Positions 43,916 to 55,209 of a DNA stretch of 64,000 nucleotides are shown here, piece after piece; the stretch's first letter is position 1; every line of letters begins with the position of its first letter. The position numbers and the translations under genes are program-made. The DNA is from Isochrysis galbana (Eukaryota; Haptophyta; Isochrysidales; Isochrysidaceae), in assembly GCA_018136815.1 (NCBI GenBank), contig CM030937.1, forward strand, positions 5,632,526 through 5,696,525, given 5' to 3'. The notes beneath the pieces are model-generated. The model worked only from the letters and a program-made list of their open reading frames with translations, was not told the origin of the DNA and searched no databases.

Positions 43916-44109
43916 GACCCGTAACAGGTTTGATTTGAGCAATCTGGATATCTGGTTGGAGTTCAGATTTGGTATCCAGATAGTATCCGGATACCTCTGG
44001 AGCTCATTAGGAATATCCAGATAGATACTGATAGTCGGGTAGACATGCCAGATATGCCAGATATTCGGAATATCCGGGTATTAGAAACTTATTCTTATCC
44101 TCCCGGCCA

Positions 44110-44335
44110 CCTTAAATAGATCGACGCCCCTCCGCCACCGTCGCCTCCACCGCCCTCACCGCCGCCTCCCTCACCGCCACCGCCTTCACCGTCGCCTCCC
44201 TCGCCACCGCCGCCTTCGCCGCCGCCTCCCTCGCCACCGCAGCCTTCGCCGCCGCCGCCTTCACCGCCGCCGCCTTCGCCGCCGCCGCCGTCACCACCGC
44301 CTCCCTCGCCCCTCGCCGCGGGGGGGGGGGGGGCA
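44110..44335. repeat. GC-rich triplet-like array
   Basis: Imperfect repeats of ccgccgcc(t/c)tc(c/a)ccgcc with a 9- to 24-bp periodicity, ending in a G run. It reads as Gly- or Pro-rich low complexity in all frames. Confidence 0.85.
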
Positions 44336-44820
44336 AAGGGCACCGAATATGTGCTTGATAGGTGTTTTGCGGGGTTTGTACCGCTTGACTTTGGTGTGTT
44401 TTTGGTGTGTTTCCTCATCCTCAATCCTGACTTTTTCATTTTTACACCGTTATTAGAAGTGAGACGAGTGTTTGACCGCCCTACAAGACGACACACGTCT
44501 AAGAATAGGTACATGTCTACTCGCACACAGCAGAGGAGCGACGGTTTCTCCGCCAGCGCCCCCCCTCTCTCTCCTTTTTGTAGGTATCTCTCCTCTCTCT
44601 CCGCTGTGACCTGCGGCCCACCGAGAGCCTCTCTCCCACTTCCTCTCTTTCTTTCTGCTGTGACTTGTGAAATTTCACCTCTTTCTCTCTCCTCTCTCTC
44701 TCGCTGTCTCTCTCTCTCGCTGTCTCTCTTCCCCCTTGCGCGCTCGCTCTAGCTTTCGCTCTCTCTTGCCCTTGCCTCTCTCTCCCTGCCTCAGCGAGGC
44801 GTGTGCGGTGAGTGCACGCG

Positions 44821-45087
44821 ATGGAGGGCGTCGACCCGCTTGCCTTCGACGCCACCAAGCAGCGCCAGCTCGACCAGCTCAAGCGAGAGACGCGCATTCA
44901 CAACGAGCTCTACTTGCGCGCCCACCCCGAGCTCCGTGCGGCGCTCAAGGCCTTTATGGTGGAGCTCCTCGAGGAAAAGCCAGAGGACGTGCGCGCCTTC
45001 GCTCACCGATTCTTCTCCGACCCCATCCTCCCCACACGCCTCGGGCTCGAGCAGTACCAGGCGCCAGCCGGTACCACACAGAGCTGA
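44821..45087 (+). CDS. RIIAD1: RIIa-domain protein (RIIAD1-like)
   Basis: A short single-exon protein of 88 aa starting at MEGVDPLAFDATKQRQLDQL. It follows human RIIAD1 along its length: a QLDQLKRETRIHNELYLRAH stretch, then the RIIa dimerisation/docking helices with KPEDVRAFAHRFF, then SDPILPTRLG. RIIa domains form dimers that bind amphipathic helices, as in protein kinase A anchoring. Small RIIa proteins are mostly found in cilia and flagella. The full family length is present with no break. It lies 413 bp before the scaffold gap. An alternative start nine bases upstream is not needed. Confidence 0.88.
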   Translation: MEGVDPLAFDATKQRQLDQLKRETRIHNELYLRAHPELRAALKAFMVELLEEKPEDVRAFAHRFFSDPILPTRLGLEQYQAPAGTTQS

Positions 45088-45500
45088 GAGGCTACGCAGT
45101 TGGCGCGGCAGCGCTCAGGGCAACACGTGTAAGTCGCGCAGGCTCGTGCGCTTGTGGCCGCATCTTTGCGAGGAAAGCTGGCGCCTAGAGACCCGCTCGT
45201 TGCTCAGCTTCTGAGGAGGCGCGTGGCGAGGTTCGCGCGCTGTTGGAGCAAAGTGATTTCTTCTTCCCTCAAGCAGAGTTACAGGGATGCTAATGAAGAT
45301 GCAACGTGGAGGCAGTCGTGTATGCAGTCCTGTGAACTGTCCGTTAAATAAATCTTCTGCGCTCTTTCGACGTGTCCCCACGGTCGCACTAACGTGCACG
45401 CTAGACCGCCATTTTGCTTGGAGCCTGCCGCACGGCTGATGTTGCGCGGCTAGATTGCGCCCATTGGATCTCAAGGGGTGCCTTGACTCTCCATGGCGGA

Positions 45501-45600
45501 NNNNNNNNNNNNNNNNNNNNNNNNNNNNNNNNNNNNNNNNNNNNNNNNNNNNNNNNNNNNNNNNNNNNNNNNNNNNNNNNNNNNNNNNNNNNNNNNNNNN
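45501..45600. other. Assembly gap (100 N)
   Basis: Exactly 100 N, a conventional placeholder of unknown true size. It lies 200 bp beyond the 3' end of the IQ membrane protein gene and 413 bp after RIIAD1, so the relationship of these two genes is not secured by continuous sequence. Confidence 0.98.
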
Positions 45601-45800
45601 GGAAGCCCCTTTATTACCCCCGTCAAAGAGGTCGCCATATAGGGGTTGGGAGAGTGCTCTGCTCGCAACCAAGGCCCTTGAAGCTACCTTGGAGCTAACA
45701 GTGCGGAACCAACTCGGTGAGGAGGAGTCTACGAGTGATGATGGTCATTTGGGACCGACTAGGCATGCGCACGTGGCAACGAGGAATGCTCCTCTGGCGG

Positions 45801-48734
45801 TCATCTATTGGGGGAAATGGAGGGCTCGGGAGACGTGGCGTGCACGCTCGTTATCAACGTCCTTTCCGACATCGATGCCCGCTCGCTGCAGCGGTTCTGG
45901 ACGGCAGCGGCAATAAGGCCCGCAATAGTCTGCTCGCTCCCGCTGGACCTTATCAAGGCCTCCTGCGCTTGCAGCTGCATGGCCTCGTCAAGGGTAAGGT
46001 GGCCAGCATTGAGCAGCGTCAGCGCATCGTGCTGGCGAAGAGGGCGGCCTTCCTTGATTGATGGCAGGGAATGGGCTGATGGGGCGAGAGAGAAGACGGA
46101 GAGCTCAGATACGGATGAGCCGTCCGACATTGACGATGAAGGCCTGCGAACAAACACAGCCAGCCAAAAGTAGGGTATGAGCGGCACACAGGCTCGGCCA
46201 CCCACGGAGGCCAGTGGTGTTGGTCTGTGGTGCACGCAATGGCCGGTGCTTGGGGGCGGCGACGCACCGGCGTGGATTGGCGAGCGAACTGCCCAAGGAG
46301 GACGTCCTGGACAATGACGAAGAGGATCCCTCGGATGAGTGGCTGTATTCCGAGCTCTTGCTCGACACACAGCTGTCGCTTGAGTCGTTAAGGTGGCCGC
46401 GAGAAGAAGCTGGGGTCTTGCTGGGATTGGAGCGCAGTAGACTGAGGTGGGTATAGCTGTTTGATCCGTCCGGTGTCGAGCTGATACCATGAGGACCACG
46501 TCGGCTGAAGACAAGGGGCACAGTCGTCGTGCTCTCGGAAGAGACATCCGAAGCCGTCTGGCTGGCGGTGGCGCACTTCGAGGAGGCCAGGAGGGCGGCA
46601 GCAGAGCTGGATGCAAGGGTAGCTGCCTTGCCCGTGCGAGGAGAAGACGAGCGAGCCTGCACTCCACCAGGGAGCGGCACAAGTGCTGCCGTCGCATTGG
46701 ACGGGAGGCTGCGGCGAACAGGGACGAATGCACTTGCATACGTCCCGTGGGGGACCATCGTTGATTCGGCCCGCTGTAGAACCAGCGATGGCCGCGCCTC
46801 CTGCTGTCGTCTTTCAGATGCCGAGCCCTCCTTCGCGATAGATTGACGCAACATCGTAATGACCTTTACTTGCAGTTGCTGCCTCCGATTCAACTCGAGC
46901 TGTTCGAGTAAGCGTTTGCGCTTCCACAGAGAGGCTAGCGCGCCTTCGGCACCAATGTAGCCCTGCGAGACAGCCAGGCCGAGTGCGCGTCGGTGTCGAA
47001 GTGGGTTAGTGCGGTGAAGAGGGGGCGCTGGGCTGCGATGCCGCCCGGCAAGGGGGGGGGGGGGGGGGAGAAAAGAGCAGGCGCGAGCTGCGCTAGCGGG
47101 GCGAAGGGCGTAGGGTGAGCAGATTCAGGCCGCACCGCTGCCGCTCCCAGCGCAAAGAGGCAGAGCTCGCGGATGACCAACCCGACAGCGACCTCGTAGC
47201 GAGAGATTCGAGAGGCCCGTGCGATGGTACTGATCAGCTGTTTGAAGCAAGCGCTGCTCACGCCGGCGAGCCGCAACCGGGGAGAGAGAGGCAGAGTCGA
47301 CGTGATCAAGCCGCGCAAGAAGGCCATCGACGACTCGATGGCCTCGGCCACGGGCGCGTGCTCGGCCGTCGAGATCACCTCCGGCAGCAAGAAGCCAAAC
47401 TCCCCAGGGGCCCCACTTGGACACTTGTCGCACTGTGCGATAATACCAGCGAACCCGCTGCAGCTACCACTGTGCTCGGTGGCGCCGAGAAAGCCCGACG
47501 CGCGATCGAGTAGATCTGATGTTTGCACCATCTTGGCCAGTGCAGAAACGATGTGCCCGAGATTCACAACGTGCAGCAGCATGCTCAACGATAACATCGC
47601 CACGTATGCGGCCCGTTCGGCGCGCGTAAAGCGCATGTAAACCGAGGCGCTGAGCATACCCACAGGTAGCACGAGAGTGAATCGCATCGAGAAGAAACTG
47701 ATGGCCGGCGGCGTGCCACTGACAACGTGGAAGACGGCAAGGCACGTGGCGAAGAGCGCGATGCAGCCTGTCATTAGGAACCCACTCAGGCGTGCAAGCG
47801 GCCCCTCCATCCAAGCGCGTTGCACGAGCGCCGGATCCACCAGGCTCGAGTGCGTGCTCGAACCTCGCGACATCTCGTCAAGCGCGACGCAGAGCTCGCT
47901 CATCGCGTCCTCACGCTCGCATGTATGTCGCATCGCACGGCTCGTCACCTTGAAGGTGATGGCGTTGACGAGCAGAAAGAGGACAGGACCACGTAATATC
48001 AGAGCAAGGACGCTGTCGCCGTGTATGTCAGCATAAATGACGGCAGCGAGCGTGATGACAAAGGCCATCTGGACGGCATACAGAAAACGTGCCTTGTCGG
48101 AGCATGGCATGACGGCCAGGAGGACGGCCAAGTTGAGGCAGCGCAACGAGAAGAATTCGAGCGAGAGATTCGTCTCCAGCCTGAGCTCCTCCCCATGCAG
48201 CAGGCTACGCGCGAGGAGCGCAAAGCTGTGCAGCATGGCAGAGGCTGCGATGCCATCGAGGAAGGTCGAGCGGCCTCGCAGCGCAGGCATGCCGCGCTTC
48301 CTCTGCCGGTACTCCATGAGCATGCACCAGATCCAAGGCGTCGCGCACGCACTGTGGACGAGCCTGATGGGCAGTGAGCGCATGCAAAAGAGCGTGCCTT
48401 CGAGAATAGCGAGACTGACGAAGGAGAGGGCGGCGAGCACGCCAAACTGATGCTTGAGACTGGAGACAAAGGGCCGGACGCGCGCAGGCCGCAAAGCGCG
48501 TAGTCGCCACGAGCGCTGAAGGTGGAGTGCTGAGCGCAGCCGGCGTCGTCGTCTCGCCGCCACTTGGATGGCCGAGGCGGCGAAGTGCTCGAGCGGTTCG
48601 AGGATGGTTCCAAGGGCGGTCGAGAGCGTCTGGCTGTCCCACCCTTTCGCGTGGGCCAGCTCGATCATTGAGAGTGTCTGCCGTCTGTTGAGGCGTACCA
48701 GCTGCGTTAGATGGCCCATCGTGAAGGCCCACAC
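45801..48734 (-). CDS. Multi-pass membrane protein with IQ motif
   Basis: Exons 48734-47136, 46962-46268 and 46143-45801 (GT-AG introns of 173 and 124 bp), 878 aa. Residues about 52-80 carry an IQ-like basic helix (AIQVAARRRRRLRSALHLQR), a probable calmodulin site. From about 95 to 530 there are roughly ten hydrophobic segments, including FGVLAALSFVSLAILEGTLF and LILRGPVLFLLVNAITF. The C-terminal 340 residues are polar and Ser-rich, with a short conserved-looking helix (HDALTLLNAGHLTLDEAMQL). The joins restore the frame at both introns (GAAA-GYIGAEG and NPRRPSSSMSDG). I do not recognise the family; a channel or receptor is possible. The start may be further upstream. The first intron contains a C run. 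Confidence 0.75.
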
Positions 48735-48989
48735 GTGCGGGGAAGGGGAAAGGGGGCGGCGGGCGGAAGGGGGGGGTAGGCAAAAGGTTGGCGGTCGTGG
48801 AGGGCGAGAAGGGAGCTGGGGCGGCCTACCCCTCTCTCTCCTTCCCCCTCGGTCTCCACTCCCCCCTCCTCCCTCCCTCTCTCTCTCTCTCTCTCTCTTG
48901 AGCGGTCAGTTCCGCTCGGCTTCTCGTCCCTCCTCTCTCTTCTCTTTAGTGAATCTCGGCTGTTTCCTCCTTTCTGTCCTTTTGTGCCC

Positions 48990-49320
48990 AGCGAGAAGGC
49001 CTCTGCCCCCCCCCCCTCTCTCTCCTCTCCTCTCCCCCCCGTCCCCCCTCTCGTCCTCCCCGAACACCCCCTCTTCTCCCCCCCGCGCACCCCCCCCCCC
49101 GCGCCCCGCCCCTTCCCTCCCCTTCTCTCCGCGGGACCCCTTCCCCCCCCCGCCCCCCCCCCCCCCCCCGCCCCCCCCCGCCCCCCCCGCCCCCCCCCGC
49201 CCCCCCCCGCCCCCCCCCGCCCCCCCCGCCCCCCCCCGCCCCCCCCCCGCCCCCCCCCGCCCCCCCCGCCCCCCCCCGCCCCCCCCCCCCGCGCGCCCCC
49301 CGCCGCCCAAACCTTCTAGA
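48990..49320. repeat. Extreme C-rich tract, C7-9 G periodic
   Basis: Between about 49140 and 49300 the plus strand is a quasi-regular array of seven to nine C followed by one G, with flanking CT-rich text. All three frames give proline/arginine/alanine low complexity. It is a G-quadruplex-prone tract on the minus strand, about 400 bp upstream of the IQ gene start. Confidence 0.95.
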
Positions 49321-50944
49321 TCCCCCCTGGGCACCCGCCGCCAGCCGCGCCACACCTCGCGAGAGTTTTCTTGTTGGGACCGGCGCAGAGGCGTCGTGGC
49401 GCCCCCGTCGCCGCCCGCGGCAGAGAGACTCCCCCCCCCCCCCCACTTGCCCTGCTTCCCGCCTGATGGGGGGAGCTGCCGTTTCGAGCCACGCCCCTAC
49501 GCTTGGGGCAGGCGGCACGGTCCCACCACAGCTCGCCACCCGCCGCGCTCAAGCGTACGCAGACAGTCGGCGGTTTCGGCGCTGAATCAGCTGAAACTCG
49601 AGACCGACGGCGGTAGCACTGGGCGGGCGGCGGGCTGGCTGGGCGCAGAATCCTTGGTCGTTGGGTGTGCTGCGCTGGTTGGTGCGGCGGGCGGGTCGTC
49701 AGTCGTCAGCAAGGCGGCTTGTATGTAATACAAGCAGTGTTCGGAGTTTACTAGAGTAAACAGTTTATGAACACTTGTTTACCTTCACCAAACGCGGGAT
49801 ATGAAACGGGTCTTCACGTCCGTTTACAAGAGCAGCGAGTCTTGGTGAACGTGAACGTAAACAGGGTTGTTTACGTAAGCAATATGAACAATATGAACAA
49901 TATGAACTAACTGTAAACTATACCGGGGGGGGGGGTTAGGCGCGGCGAGGGGGGCGTTTTGAATGTCTAGCGTCTCTAGTCTCTAGTGTCTAGTGCCTAG
50001 TGTCTAGTGCTAGTGCCCAGTGCCCAGTGTCTAGCTAGTGTCTAGTGTAGAGTGCAGAGTGTCGAGACGAGTTGACGAGTTTGAATCATTTGTGAATGTT
50101 CGAGTCGGGGTGTCGAGTTTCGATTTTCGAGTTTGAGACGCTCTCCCCCCCCCCCACCTTGGTGGCTGGTGGCAGAACATACGAACATTCCAAGATATTT
50201 AGATTTAGATGTTTAGCCTTGCACGTCACAGGCATTCACATAGGTCATGACTCGTACCATGGGACACCAATGAATCATGGAACTTGGTCGCGCGCACGCA
50301 AGGAAGGATGCACTGGACGAACAAAACCAATCTGCTCTTAACCCCTCCGACTCTTCACTCATTGTCCCCCTCCCCCTCCCTCGGTGGAAGCACACCCGCG
50401 CTTTACCACAAAGTCTTGAGGTGCTCATCCTTCACAACATGGGCGTGGTTGGACCGCATAAAGTGCATGAATTCCCGATTCATGCGCAAAATGACAAGTT
50501 TCTCAAGCTCGTCGTTGTGCAGCGTGCAGCAACGAGTTGCCCTCGTCCAGAACATGGCCAGCAGCACGCAAGGCCATCATCCTCGTGGCCGTTCGCGTCA
50601 GTAGGCGTTGTGGTTGTGGGGCCGGTGGATGCGGTTGTGCGGCATATGAGGGCTGCGGGGTGTGGGGCGCGGGCGGGGGCGGAGGCGCGAGAACTCCAGG
50701 AGTTAGCGGACTCGCGCGCTCTGCACTGCGCGCAAGGCAGGTTGACCGCGCTCGGCGCCAAAGAGACGAGCCAAGCTCACCCCATCAGGCCGGTGGTGTC
50801 GGACAGCGAGTGGTGTGCAGCTGGGCATGCGCGCAATGCACATGAATGGGCTTGTGCGCGGCGCAATGGGCGGCGAGGCGCGGCGAGGGCGTGCAAGTGA
50901 GTGGGAGACTTGTCTTCAAACTGTCGAAACAAGCAAATGCTTGT
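49321..50944. other. Intergenic region with a ctagtgt array and a possible exon
   Basis: 49963-50056 is a degenerate tandem of tctagtg. 49740-49920 has short gtttac and aatatgaac duplications. On the minus strand 50530-50410 encodes a coding-like stretch (LHNDELEKLVILRMNREF, then HFMRSNHAHVV), and just upstream in another frame VLDEGNSLLHAAQ. This could be a decayed ankyrin-type exon, but no start, intron or stop arrangement is secure. Confidence 0.4.
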
Positions 50945-51279
50945 TCGTGGGGCAAGTCTCAAGGGGCATAGAGCACAGTCTTGAGAAAGAGAGAGGGAGC
51001 GCGCGCGCTACATGGCGACACAAGCCACGATCACACATCACTCATAAAACCGCCCAGTCAACAAAGGGCAAAGGGACACTCCGAAAACTCACATAAACAG
51101 TCGCCACAATCAAAGAAACGGGTCCGGAGAAGAATGCAGCCAACCGAAACGAAGCCACAACGAAGAGTCCCGAAGTAAACGGCGATCACCCCTTAAGAAA
51201 CAATGCCCATCCTAAAGTTAAAAGACACACAAGCCATCGGATCCGTCTAGAGTATTGTGGAAATACTCTGGATCCGACA

Positions 51280-51660
51280 GTGCCCCCCCATGGGCCATGG
51301 GCGAACAAAGTATAAACTTAGTTGAGCTAGTGCTAGTGCTGTATAGGGGACATGCCCAGAGGCCCTCCCTAATGGAGCGTCCTGCCTGTGAGGTATGTTG
51401 GGTGTGGCTGTGGAGGGTGTTGTGGGTCTTGTGCTGCAGCTTGGCTGTGAGCATGGCGGCCTTCTGCACGTCGTTCGTGGTGGTGTGGGGGTGTGACGTG
51501 GTGGCTCCTGTCTCCTATGCCCACCAGGCAGGGAGGGAGGGTCGTCTTGGCGCGGTCGCTTCGGCGACAGCGGCGTGTCCATGAGTACTTCGTCGAGCGC
51601 GGCGGAGGAAGGCAGCGCGCGCTCCATGACTACCAGTTAACTGATAGTTGAAACCTACTT
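51280..51660 (+). repeat. Arm-A-specific insertion related to repeat R2
   Basis: The outer flanks match arm B, but this stretch does not; arm B has different sequence at the mirrored place (61762-62130). It carries gggcgaacaaagtataaact and a closing cgcgctccatgac, shared with 31550-32070. It is probably an element inserted after the duplication. Confidence 0.6.
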
Positions 51661-52345
51661 CAGAATGAAGTCACAAGTTACTTCACGCTGAGAATCACAA
51701 CCACACCTCATGTGCACTCTGCAATACGACATCTCCGTAACCGTACAATACGGACCATAGTGTCGGCGCCACGGATGACGGGGACCTTCCTCGTTCCTAG
51801 GCACAAGGAGCCCCCTCTCGCACGGCGGTCCCGCACTACCAATGCTGAACCGCGAAGATGTCGCACCGCACACAGGCAGCGCAACCGAAATAGGTTGCCG
51901 CCCCTGGAAAAAGTCTCTGATTGATGATGCCCTTCCATGCTGAAGCGGCAAGCCGTGGCGCCCACTCCGAGCAGCAAGCAGGCAAAGGCTGCAGGGCAAG
52001 ATAGCACAGTTAAGCAGCCAAATCAGGCAAAACACGGACCAAGTCAATGGCGTGAAGGAAAAGGCACGTTCCGAATGTTGAGCTGCACCCCTCAAGCGCA
52101 CAAAGCTAAGCGCGCGGGTGCTGCCAGATGCTCGGCCAACCGAGTAACAAGAGAGGAAGCAACCGGGGCATATGATGCTACATCATCGACGCCCCATGTC
52201 AGGTGTTCACTCGGCAACATGCGAGCCGCTGCGATCATTGCAGACCAAGTAATTGAGCCTCATCATCATGCACCTCATCGCAGAGCAGGACCCAACGAAA
52301 ATAAAAAAAGAAAGAGGCGCGCCCTGGAGCCACTCGATCTCTCCC

Positions 52346-53429
52346 TCAAACAACGACAGCGGTCAGTTGATCCGCCTTGAGATCGGTGCTCACCCTCGCA
52401 TTGACCTCCGGCTGCTTGTTGGCGGCGTTCCTCTTGGCCTTCCAGATCTTGAGCGCGTGAAGCGAGCACAAGCCGGCAGCCCAGAGCCAGAAGCAGCACA
52501 ACATGAGTACGGTTGGGCTGTACGAGTACCCAAACGGTTTGAACAGCGCCATTGGAAGCTTCTTGTGCGACCAGAAGCCCGTGACACTGTCGCCTGGCAT
52601 GCGGAACACCTTGGGCGTCTCCGTCGAGGCCTCCTCAAACTCGTGGCAGCCTCCGGTGAACAAGCCGGTGGAGAGCCAGCCGGTGATGAATGACATCGAG
52701 ATGGCGAGGGCGAGCTGCTGCGTGGTAAACTTGTTGATGACGTAGACGATGGCTCCAACCACTAGGCCAATGAGCAGACCAATGGCGCCTGACCCAGGGA
52801 TCGCCACAGCAGCGTTGTTGGACGCGATGAAGTAGGGGATAAGGAAGAGGCCGATCTCGAGGATCTCGCGAAGGATATTCCAGCCGACGTTGAAGGCTAG
52901 CGAGCGCAAAGTGAGGTCTGCTGCGTTCCTTGCCTTGCTGCTCTTCACGCCAGGTAGCACCCCAAGCCACTTGGGCACCTTGAGCGACAGGATCGCGATG
53001 CAGATGGCCGCGACACTCTTGGAGACACCCTCAGCGTACTCGACGGCCTTCCCATCAATGGAGTCCCTGCTAACGATGATCGGAATCGCGACGGCGAGGA
53101 TGATGACAACCGCGAGCGCGAGCGCAGCGCCTGCTGACACCCACACCATCTTGAGGGACTTGCGTTTGCCCTCGTCGTCCATATCAGAGTGCTGGATGAC
53201 AGTGCGGTACTGCCCAATAATGATGCACGCTTCGAGAATCTGCGCGGCGTGGGGCGGGAGTGAGTTGGGCGGAGGGGAGGTAGGTGTGGCGCCAGGCAAG
53301 GCAGGACAGCGAGCAGGTGGCGGTTGGGCTCATGCGTGCGTGAGTGCGTCGCGTCACCTCTCGTGCGAAGATGGTGGCGATGCCAACGTCCCACCAGCTA
53401 GCGAGTGTGGTGACCTCATCGGCGGACAT
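52346..53429 (-). CDS. FTR1: FTR1-family high-affinity iron permease, copy A
   Basis: Exons 53429-53358 and 53239-52346 (a 118-bp GT-AG intron, phase 0), 321 aa. It is a membrane protein with about seven hydrophobic segments. Two REXLE motifs, the iron-binding signature of FTR1 permeases, are present: REILE at residues 23-27, formed across the splice junction, and REILE at about 148-152 in NILREILEIGLFLIPYF. FTR1 moves ferric iron after a multicopper ferroxidase has oxidised ferrous iron; no such oxidase is seen in this window. The paralogue at 59910-60996 differs by only a few residues (for example VSKSVAA here against VSKIVAA) and at the C-terminal tail. The 5' flank is a CT tract read on the coding strand. 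Confidence 0.85.
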
Positions 53430-53439
53430 GGTGTGCTAG

Positions 53440-54000
53440 AGCGAGCGAGGCAGAGAGCGAGAGAGAGGGACGGAGGGAGAGAGAGGGAGAGGGAGGGAGG
53501 ACGAGAGCGACCGAGGGGGGGGGAGGAGAGGAACCGAGGTGAATGGAGCGAGCGACGCGGAGGGGTTGAGGTGACCGACTTGCGGTCGGCGGCTCTCGGG
53601 ATCTCGTCGGGGGGGGGCGTCGGGGGTGGGGTGGGGGGGGGGGGGGGGACGGGCAGGTGGCGCGAGGGTGCCTCGGAGGTCGGGCGCGCGGGAGATTGTG
53701 ATGCGGCTCGCGCGCCATCGGGAGCGAATGGGCGGCGGCGTGGATCCTCTCTCTCCCCCTCTCTTCCTCTCTCTCCCCTTCTCCCTCCCTCTCTCTCTCC
53801 CTCTCTCTCCCCCTCCCTCCCCCTCCCTCCCCCTCCCTCTCCCTCCCTCTCCCTCTCTCCCCCTCTCTCCCTTTCTCTCCCCCTCTCCCCCCCCCCCCCC
53901 CTCTCCCTCTCTCTCCCTCTCTCCCCTTTCTCCCTCTCTCTTCCCACCTCTCCTTCTCTCTCCCTCCCTCTCTCCCTCCCCACGCGGCGCGAGGGGCACA
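53440..54000. repeat. GA and CT low-complexity tracts in the arm A promoter flank
   Basis: A purine tract (53440-53540), a G run (53605-53650) and a long CTCCC tract (53745-53985) lie upstream of copy A. Arm B carries the same series inverted (59345-59600, 59690-59720, 59800-59880). Frames through these tracts are noise. Confidence 0.85.
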
Positions 54001-54130
54001 GTTGCAGCCGACGAAGCAGTCGCACGGGACTGGGGGTGCCCCCACGGTGCCCGCAGGGCCGAGAGATCGGTTCCCCCTCCTCGTCTCCTCGTCTCTCTCG
54101 TCTCTCTCTCGTCCACGGGGCCGCCGCATC

Positions 54131-54450
54131 GGCCGCCAGCCGCTGCTCCCACAGACCTCGTTTGCTTCTTCTGATACTCCAACGAGCTCTCGTGCCGCGG
54201 AGCCTAGGTATTTCCGCGGCGATTGAGGGCAGCAGGCTCGGGAGCGTAATGGCCGTACAGATCGAGCGAGATCAAAGCTCAATCAAAGAGCCACAGAAGA
54301 TTTGAAGTAAGTAGAGGCGTGAGCTTTCTGGATCAACCCTGTTTCTATTCGTTAGAATTATGTTACCTTTGGGTCTCTAGACTAGCGTACTCCGTGCCCA
54401 GCCAATTCCTGAGCGCGCGTTGAAGGCTGGCACGGCGTTCTTCGAAGCCC
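54131..54450. other. Spacer sequence inside arm A
   Basis: Unique sequence between arm A and the coiled-coil gene. No gene or repeat is recognised. It is not shared with the mirrored part near 59.0 kb. Confidence 0.4.
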
Positions 54451-55209
54451 TCACAGCCCCCACTGCAGCTCCATGGAGACGAGTGGCGTCAGAGGCAGGG
54501 GCATGCACAACCCCAACTTCCATCCGCGGGTCGACCCAGCCCGCGAGCAACCCAGAAGCCCCTCCACCTGCATCGCCGATCGCCATCGCGATCGGCGACG
54601 TCGCAGAAGTTGTTCTTCGTGAGGAGGGGGAGGCAGGAGGGGCGAGTTCCGGGCGCCCCAGGCGTCGAGCGGCCGCTCAGGTATCATACATAGGCGGGGG
54701 GCGCGTGGCTCCGCAGGAGGACACCAAGGAGCGCGCGCTGAAGGCCATCCGCTACTCCACTTCTCCACTGAGAACACCCGCTGCAAATGCTCACTCACCT
54801 CCTCAAGCATCTCCTCACGAATCTGTTTCCTCATGCCGGCGAAGATGCCTGCATTTGGAAGCTCTGCCAACCCCGCACTCATCCTCTCACCATCGCCACC
54901 TTTCACCTTGTGCAACGCACGCACACACAATTCAGGCAAGTCCTCCACGCACTCCCATCGCCGGAACATCACAGCCAGAACGCCTGCCTCCTTGTCCCAC
55001 ATCGAGCTCGACATCATCTTGGACACCCTCCCTGCCCGCATGTCCGCCGCCGCTGCGAGGACCGCGCACCGCCGCCGCTGCTGCTCGTACTTCGAGCTCC
55101 AGTGCTTGCGGAAGGTGTCGAGCCGCCGCGCCTCAGCTTGCGCCGCCTGCAGTAGCCCTTGCAGCCTCGCGATCTCTGCCTCGGCCTCGCTCAGGGGGTC
55201 GCCTCTCAT
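54451..55209 (-). CDS. Hypothetical coiled-coil protein
   Basis: From ATG 55209 an open frame of 252 codons starts MRGDPLSEAEAEIARLQGLL and continues with a heptad-like helix (QAAQAEARRLDTFRKHWSSK). It has a middle part with EDLPELCVRALHK and a second helix MRKQIREEMLEEVSEHLQRV. The last 90 residues (after VEKWSSG) look less coding-like and could be intron or untranslated sequence. A 58-bp GT-AG candidate at 54906-54849 would bring in an early stop, so I kept the frame unspliced. No domain is recognised. It lies in the spacer of the large palindrome. Confidence 0.5.
   Translation of the reverse strand: MRGDPLSEAEAEIARLQGLLQAAQAEARRLDTFRKHWSSKYEQQRRRCAVLAAAADMRAGRVSKMMSSSMWDKEAGVLAVMFRRWECVEDLPELCVRALHKVKGGDGERMSAGLAELPNAGIFAGMRKQIREEMLEEVSEHLQRVFSVEKWSSGWPSARAPWCPPAEPRAPRLCMIPERPLDAWGARNSPLLPPPPHEEQLLRRRRSRWRSAMQVEGLLGCSRAGSTRGWKLGLCMPLPLTPLVSMELQWGL

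Larger units (their letters stand above)
43030..44487. mobile_element. Candidate hAT-like element or composite bounded by tagggcggtc ends
   Basis: The left text tagggcggtctaacc and the right text gtttgaccgccctac form an inverted pair of about 14 bp with one mismatch. The right 150 bp matches 11490-11640, and 43920-44095 resembles 10560-10740, so the same family is present in both places. The interior includes the direct repeat 43050-43230. No matching 8-bp target duplication is visible, so the ends may come from two copies. Confidence 0.4.
50945..54130. repeat. Inverted-repeat arm A (partner 59250-62470)
   Basis: This block is present in reverse complement at 59250-62470. Homology runs from about 50950 (caagtctca, gcgcgctacat, actccgaaaactca) through 51236-51278 (ctagagtat and aatactctggat), is lost at 51280-51660, and is then near-identical from about 51690 through the whole permease gene and its GA/CT-rich 5' flank to about 54130. 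The palindrome centre is near 56.7 kb. Confidence 0.9.

Noticed and set aside
48700-49730. Frames of up to 386 codons through the C-rich tract
   Set aside because: They are proline and glycine low complexity caused by the C7-9 G array.
53350-54300. Long Arg/Glu/Gly and Pro/Ser frames around the permease promoter (also 59090-59985)
   Set aside because: They are low-complexity readings of GA/CT tracts. They are open on both strands and differ between the arms because of small indels in the tracts.
54849-54906. A 58-bp intron in the coiled-coil gene
   Set aside because: It has GT and AG ends, but removing it shifts the frame into an immediate stop, and the unspliced frame continues a plausible helix.
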